64,000 nucleotides of DNA from Salinimicrobium xinjiangense DSM 19287 (GTDB taxonomy: Bacteria > Bacteroidota > Bacteroidia > Flavobacteriales > Flavobacteriaceae), in the NCBI RefSeq assembly GCF_000423585.1, contig NZ_AUIG01000021.1, positions 1 to 64,000 of the forward strand, in the 5' to 3' direction. The notes under the pieces were generated by a model, which worked only from the letters and a program-made list of their open reading frames with translations, ran no database searches and had not been told where the DNA came from. This document shows positions 44,723 through 53,345 of this stretch, piece by piece. Each line of letters begins with the position of its first letter. The stretch's first letter is position 1. A program made the translations under genes and the position numbers.

Positions 44723-45357
44723 CCAAGGTATTCAAGAAAGACACTGCGGGGGATCTCACCGGCACCCAGGCTTTCAAGGTGTTCTGTATATATCTGGCAG
44801 TCTATTAATTTCACTCCTTCTTTTTCCAATTTTTTGACCAGGGAAATGAATCCGTATTTTGATGCATTGCTGACCTTTGTAAACATGCTTTCCCCACAGA
44901 AAATTTTCTTTTCTTCCAGATAGATTCCGTAGAGACCACCCACCAGAACCTCTTCCTGCCAAACTTCTACAGATCTTGCAACCCCTATTTTGTGAAGATC
45001 GAGATAAGCTTCTTTCATCTCAGAAGTGATCCAGGTTCCAGGTTGTCCCTCCCGTTTCATTGTTGCGCAGTTTTGCATTACTTCTTCAAAAGCTTCATTA
45101 AATGTCACTTCAAAAGCATCTCTTTTCAGAAGTTGTTTCATGCTTTTGGAGATCTTCAGGTTTTCGGGAAACAAGACCATCCGGGGATCGGGGCTCCACC
45201 AGAGAATAGGCTGAGAGCTGTCATACCATGGAAATATTCCGCAGGAATAGGCTCTGAGAAGCCTTTCAGGAGAAAGATCGCCACCATAGGCCAAAAGACC
45301 TTCTTCAGTCGCAGTCTCCACGGGAGGAAAATCGTCTTTTGGAGTAAGAAATTTCAA
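44719..45357 (-). CDS. aat: Leucyl/phenylalanyl-tRNA--protein transferase
   Basis: This 212-residue transferase adds Leu or Phe to proteins with N-terminal Arg/Lys for ClpAP degradation. It contains the GLLAYGGDLSPERLLRAYSCGIFPW and SPDPRMVLFP block and GGLYGIYLEEKKIFCGESMF. It is wedged between two DUF2490 paralogues on the opposite strand. Confidence 0.93.
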   Translation of the reverse strand: MKFLTPKDDFPPVETATEEGLLAYGGDLSPERLLRAYSCGIFPWYDSSQPILWWSPDPRMVLFPENLKISKSMKQLLKRDAFEVTFNEAFEEVMQNCATMKREGQPGTWITSEMKEAYLDLHKIGVARSVEVWQEEVLVGGLYGIYLEEKKIFCGESMFTKVSNASKYGFISLVKKLEKEGVKLIDCQIYTEHLESLGAGEIPRSVFLEYLG

Positions 45358-45515
45358 AAGCAGGTTTTTTTTCAGAAGTAAAAATAAAATAAAAATAGAA
45401 TGCAGAACTCTTTACCCATCTAAGCTGTTAAGAAAATGACAATCCAAACTAATCCGGCTTTCAACCGTTACATTTTAATTAAATTGAGAATAAGACCCAA
45501 TGAGACTATTTTTTA

Positions 45516-46217
45516 ATGATCCAAAAAGCTAAAAAATCTTATTCTTCTTCGACATATTTACTCCTTTTTACCTTCCTGTTATTTTATCTTCCCCTGCATT
45601 CCCAGGATACACATGCACTTTTACTGGAACCGGTCGTACGGGTGGTAATAAATGATACGGATAGCTGGTCCTATTCTTTCGGAGTGGCACATCGGGGCAT
45701 TCTGCTCGAAACCTATGATAAAAAAAGGATAAATGGATATAATACCGAGCACCTGGAGTTCAATCATTATACCCGGTATAGAATTTCCGGGAGTTCAGCT
45801 GTGGCCCTGAGATTCAGGTACAGGATCAACACCTGGTTCAATGAGAGTCGTACTAACGAGCAAAGGATCATTCAGGAGTACCTTTTGGTTCCGGGAAGTT
45901 CATTCCTCAACCTCTGGCACCGGGCGAGATTTGAACAAAGATTTGTAGATGATTTTACCATCTTTAGAGGCAGGTACAGGATCGGAATAACACAAGCGCT
46001 ATCTCAGGAATTTTCTATAGGTGCTTCTACCGAAGCCCTCTACAGCCTGTCTTCAAAACTTAAACCCCAGCCCGAACAGCGTTTCATGCTAAGCCTTGAA
46101 AATACTTCTATCGATGATCTGGATCTAAATGTGGGGTTGGAATACAGATTGGACAATTACATAAGAGATCCGGTGAGACACACATTCATTTATACGTCGG
46201 CCACTATTTACCTTTAG
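45516..46217 (+). CDS. DUF2490 outer-membrane beta-barrel protein (copy 2)
   Basis: This 233-residue exported protein has a signal peptide (about residues 1-30) and the same strand pattern as copy 1: RFEQRFVDDFTIFRGRYRIGITQAL and a C-terminal SATIYL. The two paralogues flank aat, so an ancestral tandem pair may have been split. A bidirectional terminator follows at 46244. Confidence 0.85.
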   Translation: MIQKAKKSYSSSTYLLLFTFLLFYLPLHSQDTHALLLEPVVRVVINDTDSWSYSFGVAHRGILLETYDKKRINGYNTEHLEFNHYTRYRISGSSAVALRFRYRINTWFNESRTNEQRIIQEYLLVPGSSFLNLWHRARFEQRFVDDFTIFRGRYRIGITQALSQEFSIGASTEALYSLSSKLKPQPEQRFMLSLENTSIDDLDLNVGLEYRLDNYIRDPVRHTFIYTSATIYL

Positions 46218-46243
46218 ACCATTTTACCTGTTAAAGTTAAAAA

Positions 46244-46265
46244 CCCCGGAACTTTCGATCCGGGG
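46244..46265. terminator. Bidirectional terminator
   Basis: The stem CCCCGGA / TCCGGGG with an 8-base loop is flanked by AAAAA and CTTTT on the two sides. It lies between the convergent DUF2490 and DUF3127 genes. Confidence 0.85.
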
Positions 46266-46288
46266 CTTTTAAAATATATTTGATTTCC

Positions 46289-46660
46289 TTAGAATGGAAG
46301 ATCGTCGTAATCTTCTTCATTAAGATCACTTGCAGGCGCAAACTGATCTGCCGGAGGTACCGCACCACCACCCTGAGGCTGGGCTGCAAGATTTTCTATT
46401 CTCCATCCCTGGATAGAATTGAAGTATTTAGTCTCTCCCTGTGGATTTACCCATTCCCGTCCACGAAGGTTCACCCCTATCTTAACAGGTTGTCCTACAG
46501 CGAAGTTATTTAAAAGGTCACATTTGTCCTGCACAAACTCTACAAGTATGTGTTGTGGATACTGCTCCTCTGTAGTTACCACTACCTCTCTTTTTCTAAA
46601 CCCATTACTTCCAAAGGTCTGGGTTTGACCTATCATTTTAATTTTTCCTTGTACTTCCAT
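46289..46660 (-). CDS. DUF3127 protein with SSB-like acidic tail
   Basis: This 123-residue protein of Bacteroidota family DUF3127 is predicted to be an OB-fold, with VTTEEQYPQHILVEFVQDKCDLL and GREWVNPQGETKYFNSIQGWRI. It is followed by a Gln/Pro-rich linker and the terminal NEEDYDDLPF. The last residues strongly resemble the SSB C-terminal tip that recruits DNA-repair partners. It probably binds nucleic acid; the role is inferred. It is immediately downstream of the flavin reductase gene (1 bp). Confidence 0.83.
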   Translation of the reverse strand: MEVQGKIKMIGQTQTFGSNGFRKREVVVTTEEQYPQHILVEFVQDKCDLLNNFAVGQPVKIGVNLRGREWVNPQGETKYFNSIQGWRIENLAAQPQGGGAVPPADQFAPASDLNEEDYDDLPF

Positions 46661-46661
46661 A

Positions 46662-47540
46662 TCACACGTTTTTTGCTAATAATATTTTCCAGGCTGTCCC
46701 CGGGTCATCGTTCTCTAAATATTTTTTGGCTTTCAAATGAATTTTCTCCTCATCATTATTTTTAATTAATTCTGAAAGCTCGCTGTTTCCGTTCAATAGA
46801 TCTTTCACTTCCTGAGCAGTCGGCAACTTCTCAACATTTCCAAGTCTGCCCAGATCATTTCCGGAAAGATACCTGCTGTTTCGAATGTCTTCGGCAATAG
46901 AGTCAATTCCAATACCTAATGTCTGCAAAGGCTTGGGCACCTGAAACATACCGGGAGTTGCCCTGGTGTACCAGTTGCCTCCCATTCTCGCTACAAGATC
47001 AATTTTGTGCTGATCAATATAGCCTTTTTCATCTAAAATATCTTCCTGAATATGCATTTTTAGCACCTCACAAATAACAAGATTTCCTGCACCGCCTTCG
47101 CCCCCTAATTCTACTATTTCATTGATCCTGCATTCAAAATGCACCGGAGACTCCTTTACACGAAAAGGTCTCACAATGTCTGACCTCATCATGGTGAGGC
47201 CGGCCTTTTTAAATTCATTTACTCCTTCGGCATATTCTGTACTGGAAAGCGATACCTGCTGCACAATGTCGTAATTCACCACATTGATCACTACTTCTTC
47301 CGTAGCTTTCGCATTATTATAGGTGTGCTTTACAGTATTATCTCTTCCACGACGCGCAGGAGAAAAAATCAATATGGGTGGGTTAGCACTAAAAACATTA
47401 AAAAAACTAAAGGGCGACAGGTTAGGCCTTCCCTGCCCATCAATAGTGCTGGCAAAAGCAATAGGTCGTGGACCAACAGCTCCCAGCAGGTATTGATGCA
47501 TTTGGGCAACAGGAATTTCTTTTGGATCTATGCTAAGCAT
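46662..47540 (-). CDS. Flavin reductase family protein (FMN-binding)
   Basis: This 292-residue protein of the flavin reductase-like FMN-binding family has a split-barrel core with GAVGPRPIAFASTI, NLSPFSFFNVFSANPP and HFECRINEIVELGG. It probably binds FMN and reduces a substrate with NAD(P)H. The start at ATG 47540 (MLSIDPKEIP) fits; a longer frame overlaps the kinase promoter. Operon partner is the DUF3127 gene. Confidence 0.85.
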   Translation of the reverse strand: MLSIDPKEIPVAQMHQYLLGAVGPRPIAFASTIDGQGRPNLSPFSFFNVFSANPPILIFSPARRGRDNTVKHTYNNAKATEEVVINVVNYDIVQQVSLSSTEYAEGVNEFKKAGLTMMRSDIVRPFRVKESPVHFECRINEIVELGGEGGAGNLVICEVLKMHIQEDILDEKGYIDQHKIDLVARMGGNWYTRATPGMFQVPKPLQTLGIGIDSIAEDIRNSRYLSGNDLGRLGNVEKLPTAQEVKDLLNGNSELSELIKNNDEEKIHLKAKKYLENDDPGTAWKILLAKNV

Positions 47541-47652
47541 TTTCAAGATTTTGGCAAAGGTAACGAAACAGCTTAAGAGATGAAAAATACCCTGCACAAT
47601 ATTAATTTCCTTAAAACGCTTATATTTAATCACAATTAAAGTACTGCCCTAC

Positions 47653-48813
47653 ATGAGGTTTTCAGACAAACGAAACTTTCGCCGCTGGTTTATTACAATT
47701 TCCTCCCTCATCATTATTATGCTCATTGTCTGGAATGCAGTTGCCTTTTTTCAGCGGATCAAGGAAGAGGAAAGACAAAAAATGAATATCTGGGCATCTG
47801 CCCAGGTTTATCTGGACCAGGTGGATACAGATACTGGCCTTGATCTTTATCTCGAGATCATCAACAGTAACTCGAGTATACCTACCATTCTGGTAGACGA
47901 GAATGGAAAAATAGTGGACGCCATCAACATTCCAACCGAGATCACAGAAAACGAGGAAAGGCTTTCAGATTATCTTCAGGGGCTAAAAAGCACTAACGAA
48001 CCTATAGAAATGGATTTGGGCGAAGGTCGTATCAACCAGGTATTTTACGGTAACTCACCCATGCTTACCAAGCTTAAATATTATCCTCTGGCGCTCATTT
48101 TAATTATCATCCTTTTTATTGCAGTAGTATATTTCTTTTACAAGACCACAAAAACCAGCGAACAGAATAAATTGTGGGCAGGTATGGCCAAAGAAACTGC
48201 CCACCAGATAGGCACCCCACTTTCCTCTCTCATTGGCTGGACAGAAATTCTTAAGACAGAAAATGTAAATTCAACCTACATTACCGAAATTGAAAAAGAT
48301 GTAGACAGGCTTCGGACTATCACAGAACGCTTTTCCAAAATAGGATCTTCCCCCACCCTTGAACCTGAAGATATTGTGGAAAGAACCGGGGAATCATTTG
48401 AATATCTCAGGGCCAGAAGCTCAAAACTGATAAAATTCAGCCTTAACATGCCCGATGAAAGGATAATGGTAAATATGAATGCCCAACTTTATAGTTGGAC
48501 CATCGAGAATCTTGTGCGAAATGCCATCGATGCCATGAAGGGGAAAGGAGATCTGGAGATAAAAATGAAACACGATTCTAAAAATGTGTACATCCTTATA
48601 AGTGACACAGGAAAAGGAATCCCTAAAAGTAAATTCAAACAGATCTTTGAACCCGGATACACTACCAAGAAAAGAGGCTGGGGACTTGGTTTGTCACTCG
48701 CACGCAGGATCATCGAAAAATATCATCAGGGCCGGATTAGAGTGTTAAAAAGTGAGATCAACAAAGGAACTACTATTGAGATCCTGTTACACAAGGCTAA
48801 TATTGTTGCATAA
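47653..48813 (+). CDS. Orphan sensor histidine kinase
   Basis: This 386-residue membrane kinase has TM1 about residues 13-34, a periplasmic domain of about 110 residues, TM2 about 145-163, HisKA with His184 in ETAHQIGTPLSSLIGW, and an ATPase domain with NLVRNAIDAM, ISDTGKGIP and RGWGLGLSLARRI. No response regulator is adjacent, so its partner is elsewhere. Its last 17 bases overlap the convergent thioesterase gene. Confidence 0.9.
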   Translation: MRFSDKRNFRRWFITISSLIIIMLIVWNAVAFFQRIKEEERQKMNIWASAQVYLDQVDTDTGLDLYLEIINSNSSIPTILVDENGKIVDAINIPTEITENEERLSDYLQGLKSTNEPIEMDLGEGRINQVFYGNSPMLTKLKYYPLALILIIILFIAVVYFFYKTTKTSEQNKLWAGMAKETAHQIGTPLSSLIGWTEILKTENVNSTYITEIEKDVDRLRTITERFSKIGSSPTLEPEDIVERTGESFEYLRARSSKLIKFSLNMPDERIMVNMNAQLYSWTIENLVRNAIDAMKGKGDLEIKMKHDSKNVYILISDTGKGIPKSKFKQIFEPGYTTKKRGWGLGLSLARRIIEKYHQGRIRVLKSEINKGTTIEILLHKANIVA

Positions 48814-49207
48814 CCTCTTTTAACTGCGACGGAATTGGCAGCGCCTTATCTTCACTGAAATCAAAGAAAACAGCAATATCCCTACCTTCAGCACAAACTT
48901 CTCCCATTTCATTCAGGATTACCTGGTCCAGGCCAAAGCTACTGTTTTTGATATACGCCAATTTGGTTTTCACTGTAGCTGTTCCTGGATAAAACAGTGA
49001 TTTTTTAAAATCACAGTGCGTGGAAACAAGGATAGCTCCCTTGTTAGATTCAGAAAATAATTTAGCGAGCCCCGTTGCCTCCCAAAAATTCACCCTGCCC
49101 GATTGCAAAAACCTGATAAAGGTGAGATTATTGACATGCCGGTACATATCGAGGTCGCTAAAATCTATCCGCAGGTCGAGTGAAAGCTTATAATCATCTA
49201 AATTCAC
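48797..49207 (-). CDS. Acyl-CoA thioesterase, 4HBT hotdog family
   Basis: This 136-residue single hotdog-fold protein has RIDFSDLDMYRHVNNLTFIRFLQSGRVNFWE. The Asp/His-Asn context matches the 4HBT/YbgC-type active site. It hydrolyses acyl-CoA or acyl-ACP esters; the chain length is unknown. It overlaps the HIT gene start by 4 bp on the same strand. Confidence 0.88.
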   Translation of the reverse strand: MNLDDYKLSLDLRIDFSDLDMYRHVNNLTFIRFLQSGRVNFWEATGLAKLFSESNKGAILVSTHCDFKKSLFYPGTATVKTKLAYIKNSSFGLDQVILNEMGEVCAEGRDIAVFFDFSEDKALPIPSQLKEVMQQY

Positions 49208-49596
49208 CCGATCTTATTTTTAATGTCCTCTGCAATTTGACTGAATTCTTCTTCAGAAAAAGAAAGGCTTTGGCCAAAATTCATATCTCCCATGCTGTTA
49301 AGGGGAATAAGATGTACATGCACGTGGGGTACTTCCAGCCCCACCACAGCCATTCCTACTCTTTTGCAGGAAACGGCCTTTTCAAGTCCTTTAGCCACCT
49401 TTCGGGAGAACGCCATGAGGCCCATATATGTTTCCTCATCCAGATCAAAGATCTTGTTAACCTCTTCTTTAGGAATACAGAGGGTATGCCCTTTAGCATT
49501 AGGCCTGATATCTAAAAAAGCCAGAAATTTTTCATCTTCAGCAACCTTATAAGCGGGAATTTCCCCGTTGATTATTTTGGTAAATATTGTTGACAT
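49204..49596 (-). CDS. HIT family nucleotide-binding hydrolase
   Basis: This 130-residue histidine-triad protein has IFTKIINGEIPAYKV at the start and the triad HVHVHLIP. HIT proteins hydrolyse AMP-lysine, Ap4A or similar nucleotides. It is followed by the thioesterase in one transcript. Confidence 0.93.
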   Translation of the reverse strand: MSTIFTKIINGEIPAYKVAEDEKFLAFLDIRPNAKGHTLCIPKEEVNKIFDLDEETYMGLMAFSRKVAKGLEKAVSCKRVGMAVVGLEVPHVHVHLIPLNSMGDMNFGQSLSFSEEEFSQIAEDIKNKIG

Positions 49597-49698
49597 AGTT
49601 TAATTTTTAAAGCAACAAGTTAACATTTTAAGCTAAAGCTCAGGCATAAAAAAATCCTTTCCGCAGAAAGGATCCTTCAAAAAAGCATTTTAGGCAGC

Positions 49699-50175
49699 CT
49701 AGTCACGTGTGATCTCCAGGATCTCAAATTTCATTGTCCCCGCAGGCACATTGATTTCTGCCACCTCACCAACTTTCTTTCCAAGAAGACTTTTTCCGAT
49801 AGGACTATCAACAGATATTTTACCGGCTTTAAGATCGGCTTCACTTTGGGCTACAAGTTTGTATTTTACTTCTGTTCCATTGGTAAGGTTCTTAATTCTC
49901 ACTGTAGAATGAACAAGGGCTTTAGAAGTATCCAATTGGGACTCATCAATTAGCCGGGCGTTAGAGTAAACTTCTTCCATTTTTGAAATTTTCATTTCAA
50001 GAAGTCCCTGGGCTTCCTTAGCTGCATCATATTCTGCATTTTCACTAAGATCTCCCTTATCACGGGCTTCGGCAATAGCCTGAGAAGCCTTTGGCCGCTC
50101 AACATCCCTTAATCGGTTAAGTTCGTCCCTTAATTTCTTTAGGCCTTCTGCGGTATAATATGATACTTTACTCAT
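49699..50175 (-). CDS. greA: Transcription elongation factor GreA
   Basis: This 158-residue factor rescues backtracked RNA polymerase. It has an N-terminal coiled-coil with the acidic tip GDLSENAEYDAAKEAQ, and a C-terminal FKBP-like domain (ESPIGKSLLGKKVGE-type segment). Its promoter (50229-50259) and leader hairpin (50202-50225) are described separately and suggest self-regulation by attenuation. Confidence 0.95.
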   Translation of the reverse strand: MSKVSYYTAEGLKKLRDELNRLRDVERPKASQAIAEARDKGDLSENAEYDAAKEAQGLLEMKISKMEEVYSNARLIDESQLDTSKALVHSTVRIKNLTNGTEVKYKLVAQSEADLKAGKISVDSPIGKSLLGKKVGEVAEINVPAGTMKFEILEITRD

Positions 50176-50198
50176 AATTTCATCGTTTATATAAATAG

Positions 50199-50225
50199 AA
50201 AAAATCCCATTCGCCGACGGGATTT
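50199..50225 (-). terminator. Terminator-like hairpin in the greA leader
   Basis: On the minus strand the arms AAATCCC and GGGATTT with a 10-base loop are followed by TTTTTT. It starts just after the predicted greA transcription start and ends about 25 bp before the ATG. No upstream minus-strand gene needs it, since the neighbouring gene is divergent. It is therefore a leader attenuator candidate, comparable to the known terminator in the E. coli greA leader. Confidence 0.7.
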
Positions 50226-50228
50226 ACA

Positions 50229-50259
50229 CAAATATAGTAAATTAAAATATCCAGTACAA
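50229..50259 (-). promoter_or_regulatory. greA promoter TTG-N20-TATATTTG
   Basis: On the minus strand a -33 TTG (50257-50259) and a perfect -7 TATATTTG (50229-50236) are separated by 20 bp. The predicted transcript begins at about 50223-50226, immediately at the hairpin. Confidence 0.75.
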
Positions 50260-50270
50260 TTAGAATCACG

Positions 50271-50278
50271 TAGCTTTG
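50271..50278 (+). promoter_or_regulatory. -7 box TAGCTTTG for the Rieske-like lipoprotein
   Basis: This is a perfect TAnnTTTG match 12 bp before ATG 50291. The -33 box is weak. Confidence 0.5.
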
Positions 50279-50290
50279 GCAAAACCTGAT

Positions 50291-50716
50291 ATGAAGCATA
50301 TTTTACCTCTTTTACTCCTGGTCTTAACCTGTTTGGCATGCTCATCTGACGATGACCTGCGTCAGAACCCATACCTTCCTAACCTGAATTTCTCGGTTAA
50401 TATGGATCTAAGCCTGCCGGAATACAACCAACTTAATTTTCCGGGAAATAAATATATCACCAGAAATTACGGAATAAATGGAATTGTCATTTTTAATTTA
50501 AACAACGATCAATACCTAGCTTTTGAACTTACAGATCCAAATCATGTCCCCCAGGCCTGTTCGAGCCTTACGGTAAACGGTACTGAAGCAAGCTGCTCCT
50601 GCGACGGAAATAAATACGACATCATCACGGGACAGCAAATTGCAGGGGAGGGAACTTACACTCTTAAGCCTTACCGCACCCGCAGAACAGGAAATGTATT
50701 GCAGATCTCGAATTAA
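50291..50716 (+). CDS. Lipoprotein with degenerate Rieske-like domain
   Basis: This 141-residue lipoprotein has a lipobox (VLTCLAC, about residues 11-17). The mature part resembles small Rieske-type domains of Bacteroidota (DGNKYDIITGQQIAGEGTYTLKPY at the end). However, the usual C-x-H and C-x2-H ligands are only partly kept: HVPQAC, then ASCSC, with no second histidine. Cluster binding is doubtful. ATG 50291 gives a clean signal peptide; a TTG at 50276 is less likely. Confidence 0.7.
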   Translation: MKHILPLLLLVLTCLACSSDDDLRQNPYLPNLNFSVNMDLSLPEYNQLNFPGNKYITRNYGINGIVIFNLNNDQYLAFELTDPNHVPQACSSLTVNGTEASCSCDGNKYDIITGQQIAGEGTYTLKPYRTRRTGNVLQISN

Positions 50717-50776
50717 GACATTAAAAAGAAAAGGCATTTGAGGAGAGGTTCCTAAAATGCCTTTTTTGAATCTTCT

Positions 50777-53134
50777 TTAGAATTTCAGGGTCATCCCTAC
50801 CAGGAAATTTCGGGTGGCCTGCGGATAATATCCTGCACCATCATAGGTCACCCCTTCATAATCGTAAGTGTAGTAGTACCCGTTAGACACATATTCTTCA
50901 CTAAATATGTTATTGATAAGGCCTGTAAGAACCACTTCCTTAAACACAGGTGCCGATCTCCAGGTGTACTGCACATTAAAGTCATTTACAAAATAGCTGT
51001 CCAGACGCGCTTCTTCATTCTGCAGGTTACTCATATACTGCTCTCCCACATATTTTGTAAGGAATTTAAGCTCCAGCCCATCAACGGGCCTGTATTCAAG
51101 AATATTTCCGGCCACTACTCCCGGAGAATATGAGATATCTGTTTTACCAAAGCTTTGCAGTTCTCCATCCCAGCTTGCGAACCAGTCATCATTTTTATTC
51201 CGGCTGATTGCGACATTAGGTCTCCAGCTGAATTTTGGATGTAATACTACTACGGCATCCAATTCAAGACCCAGCCTGTAGCTGTTCCCGCTGTTTCTCC
51301 TTATGGGGGCCCCCACATCATTCAGCTCTCCCGTAAGCACCAGCTGATTGCGGTAGTCCATATAATACAGGTTTGAATTAAGCTGAAAGTTCCCCGACAA
51401 AAATCTCCAGCCCAATTCATAATCATTCAGCTCCTCGGGTTCTGGATTTCCCGCTTCATAATCTGTACGGTTTGGCTCCCGGTGTGCCCTGGCAAATGAA
51501 AAATAGAGCCTGTTGTTTTCTGAAAATTTATAGGTCAGTCCGGCTTTAGGATTGAAGAACGTATGTGTGTCATCAACAATAAAAGGAATATTTTCTTCCT
51601 CCACCCCGTCAACTTCATAATGTATCCTTCTTAACTGAAGATCTCCATAAAGGCTAAGTGCTTCTGAAACTGCCACGGTTGCCTTCCCATACACATTAAA
51701 ATCACTTTTTTGAGATGAGTTGTCGTAATAACGCTGCAATGGCAAACTGGGCGCAAAACGGGTATAAATGATTTCTCCAAAATGGTCTCCTTCATAGTTA
51801 TTCCAGGCGCCACCAAGAATTAGCTCCAGATTATCTGTATCATATTGCACATTAAAAGTGGTTCCGTAGAAATCATTGACCAGCCATTTTTGGGTAACCA
51901 GGTCACTTCGGGTGATTTCCTCACCATTAGCTACAAATGGTTCCAGCCCATATTGGGTGAGTCTACGATTTGCCCGGTAGGACTCATAAAATCCTCTTCC
52001 ATAGGTATAATGAAGGGCAAGGTTGGATGACCAGCCGCCACCATACCTCTCATTCCACAGTAACTGGAAATGATCCTGCTTATAATCATCAACATGATTG
52101 TCGTAAAACTGTAAATTCCCATCGTTGTCTTCATAAGCCCCGGCAGGATTAAATCTCCGGTTTTCCTGTAGTTGATCTGCATCTATCCCATCCCAGGCCT
52201 GGTAAGTTACTTCGCTTCCGCCAAAGGTGAGGGCTTTTATCAAACTGGTTTCTCCCACGTAAGATCCCTGGAAGAAATAAGATTTTAAATCTGAAGAGGC
52301 ACGATCTATATATCCGTCACTTTTGATCACAGAGGCTCTTCCGGAGAATTCCCAGTGGTCATCAAAAATTCCGGTGCTGAATTTAACAGTGTGCTTTCGG
52401 GTATTATAGGATCCAAAACTGTTAGCAATCTCTGCAGAAGGAGCATAGTTATATCTGTCAGTTAGTATATTCAGACTTGCTCCAAATGCGCCGGCCCCGT
52501 TTGTTGAGGTTCCCACCCCTCGTTGCAGCTGAAGGTCTTCAACAGATGACGCGAAATCTCCCAGGTTGACCCAGAAGGTTCCCTGGCTTTCGGCATCATT
52601 ATAGGGAACTCCGTTGATGGTGACATTAATTCCCCGGGCTTCTGTACCTCTTACCCTGATGCTGCTATAACCAATTCCCGCACCGGCGTCGCTGGTAGTA
52701 ACCACATTAGGCATATATTGCATTAAAGTAGGAATGTCCTGTCCCAGGTTGCGATCCTCGATCTCCTCATTGGTAAGATTGCTGTAGGTAATGGGAGAGG
52801 CTGCAGTTACACGAACTGCTGAAAGAAATACCTCATCCAGCACTTCCTGTGCATCGCTCATGTCAACATTGAGTACAAGATCTTCAGAGAGGTCAATCCT
52901 TATTCTCTTTTGGTTCCCGAAAGAAAAAATAAGATGATGTACTCCCTCTTTCAACTGAAGCTCATAATTACCCTGAGCATTGGTTTGAGTAAAGCGGGAA
53001 CTGCCATCGGGTCGTACGAGCACACCGGCAAGAGGCGTTCCGCCATCTGTCACTGTTCCCGACACCTGGAATTCCTGTGAATAACCGCTACCTGCGGCAA
53101 GTAAAAAACTGAAAATTAAGAAAACATGTTTCAT
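50777..53134 (-). CDS. TonB-dependent receptor, predicted thiamine transporter
   Basis: This 785-residue outer-membrane receptor has a signal peptide (residues 1-20), a carboxypeptidase-like domain (about 22-100), a TonB-box-like EVFLSAVRVTAASP segment, a plug (LGQDIPTLMQYMPNVV to GAFGASLNIL) and a beta-barrel ending in FLVGMTLKF. The start at 53134 (MKHVFLIFSFLL) is chosen over a longer frame. Its leader carries a clear TPP riboswitch with a terminator, so its ligand is very likely thiamine or a precursor. That logic is established for TPP-regulated TonB receptors in Bacteroidota. It is single-gene and the terminal gene of its transcript. Confidence 0.92.
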   Translation of the reverse strand: MKHVFLIFSFLLAAGSGYSQEFQVSGTVTDGGTPLAGVLVRPDGSSRFTQTNAQGNYELQLKEGVHHLIFSFGNQKRIRIDLSEDLVLNVDMSDAQEVLDEVFLSAVRVTAASPITYSNLTNEEIEDRNLGQDIPTLMQYMPNVVTTSDAGAGIGYSSIRVRGTEARGINVTINGVPYNDAESQGTFWVNLGDFASSVEDLQLQRGVGTSTNGAGAFGASLNILTDRYNYAPSAEIANSFGSYNTRKHTVKFSTGIFDDHWEFSGRASVIKSDGYIDRASSDLKSYFFQGSYVGETSLIKALTFGGSEVTYQAWDGIDADQLQENRRFNPAGAYEDNDGNLQFYDNHVDDYKQDHFQLLWNERYGGGWSSNLALHYTYGRGFYESYRANRRLTQYGLEPFVANGEEITRSDLVTQKWLVNDFYGTTFNVQYDTDNLELILGGAWNNYEGDHFGEIIYTRFAPSLPLQRYYDNSSQKSDFNVYGKATVAVSEALSLYGDLQLRRIHYEVDGVEEENIPFIVDDTHTFFNPKAGLTYKFSENNRLYFSFARAHREPNRTDYEAGNPEPEELNDYELGWRFLSGNFQLNSNLYYMDYRNQLVLTGELNDVGAPIRRNSGNSYRLGLELDAVVVLHPKFSWRPNVAISRNKNDDWFASWDGELQSFGKTDISYSPGVVAGNILEYRPVDGLELKFLTKYVGEQYMSNLQNEEARLDSYFVNDFNVQYTWRSAPVFKEVVLTGLINNIFSEEYVSNGYYYTYDYEGVTYDGAGYYPQATRNFLVGMTLKF

Positions 53135-53193
53135 TCGTAAAAAATGGTTACGAATAAAAGGGGCTGTTATTCCTGTTGTTATAAAATAAAAAA

Positions 53194-53221
53194 TCCTGAT
53201 AACCATTAGCGGTTAACAGGA
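53194..53221 (-). terminator. Expression-platform terminator of the TPP riboswitch
   Basis: On the minus strand the arms TCCTGTTAACC and GGTTATCAGGA pair over 11 bp with one mismatch around a GCTAAT loop, followed by TTTTTTATTTTAT. It lies 60 bp before the receptor ATG and after the aptamer, so ligand binding would stop transcription. Confidence 0.85.
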
Positions 53222-53249
53222 GTGCTATACTTGCAAGATGCTGTTTTTG

Positions 53250-53345
53250 CATCTTTCCCTTGGCAGCATTACCTGCCCAGGTTCTTTGGGTATGATCTCA
53301 GCTTCCTACGGCTTTCACCGAAGTAGGCACCCCTTTGAGACGCGG
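53250..53345 (-). promoter_or_regulatory. TPP riboswitch (THI element)
   Basis: Read on the minus strand, the leader has the conserved TPP aptamer blocks in order: AAAGGGGTGCC (53326-53336), GCTGAGAT (53295-53302), ACCC then AGAACCTG (53275-53290), and CAGGTAATGCTG then AAGGGA (53255-53275). Stems P2 and P3 can form around these. The promoter -7 box TACCTTTG (53346-53353, minus) directly precedes it, and a terminator follows. It controls the TonB receptor at 50777-53134. Confidence 0.95.
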
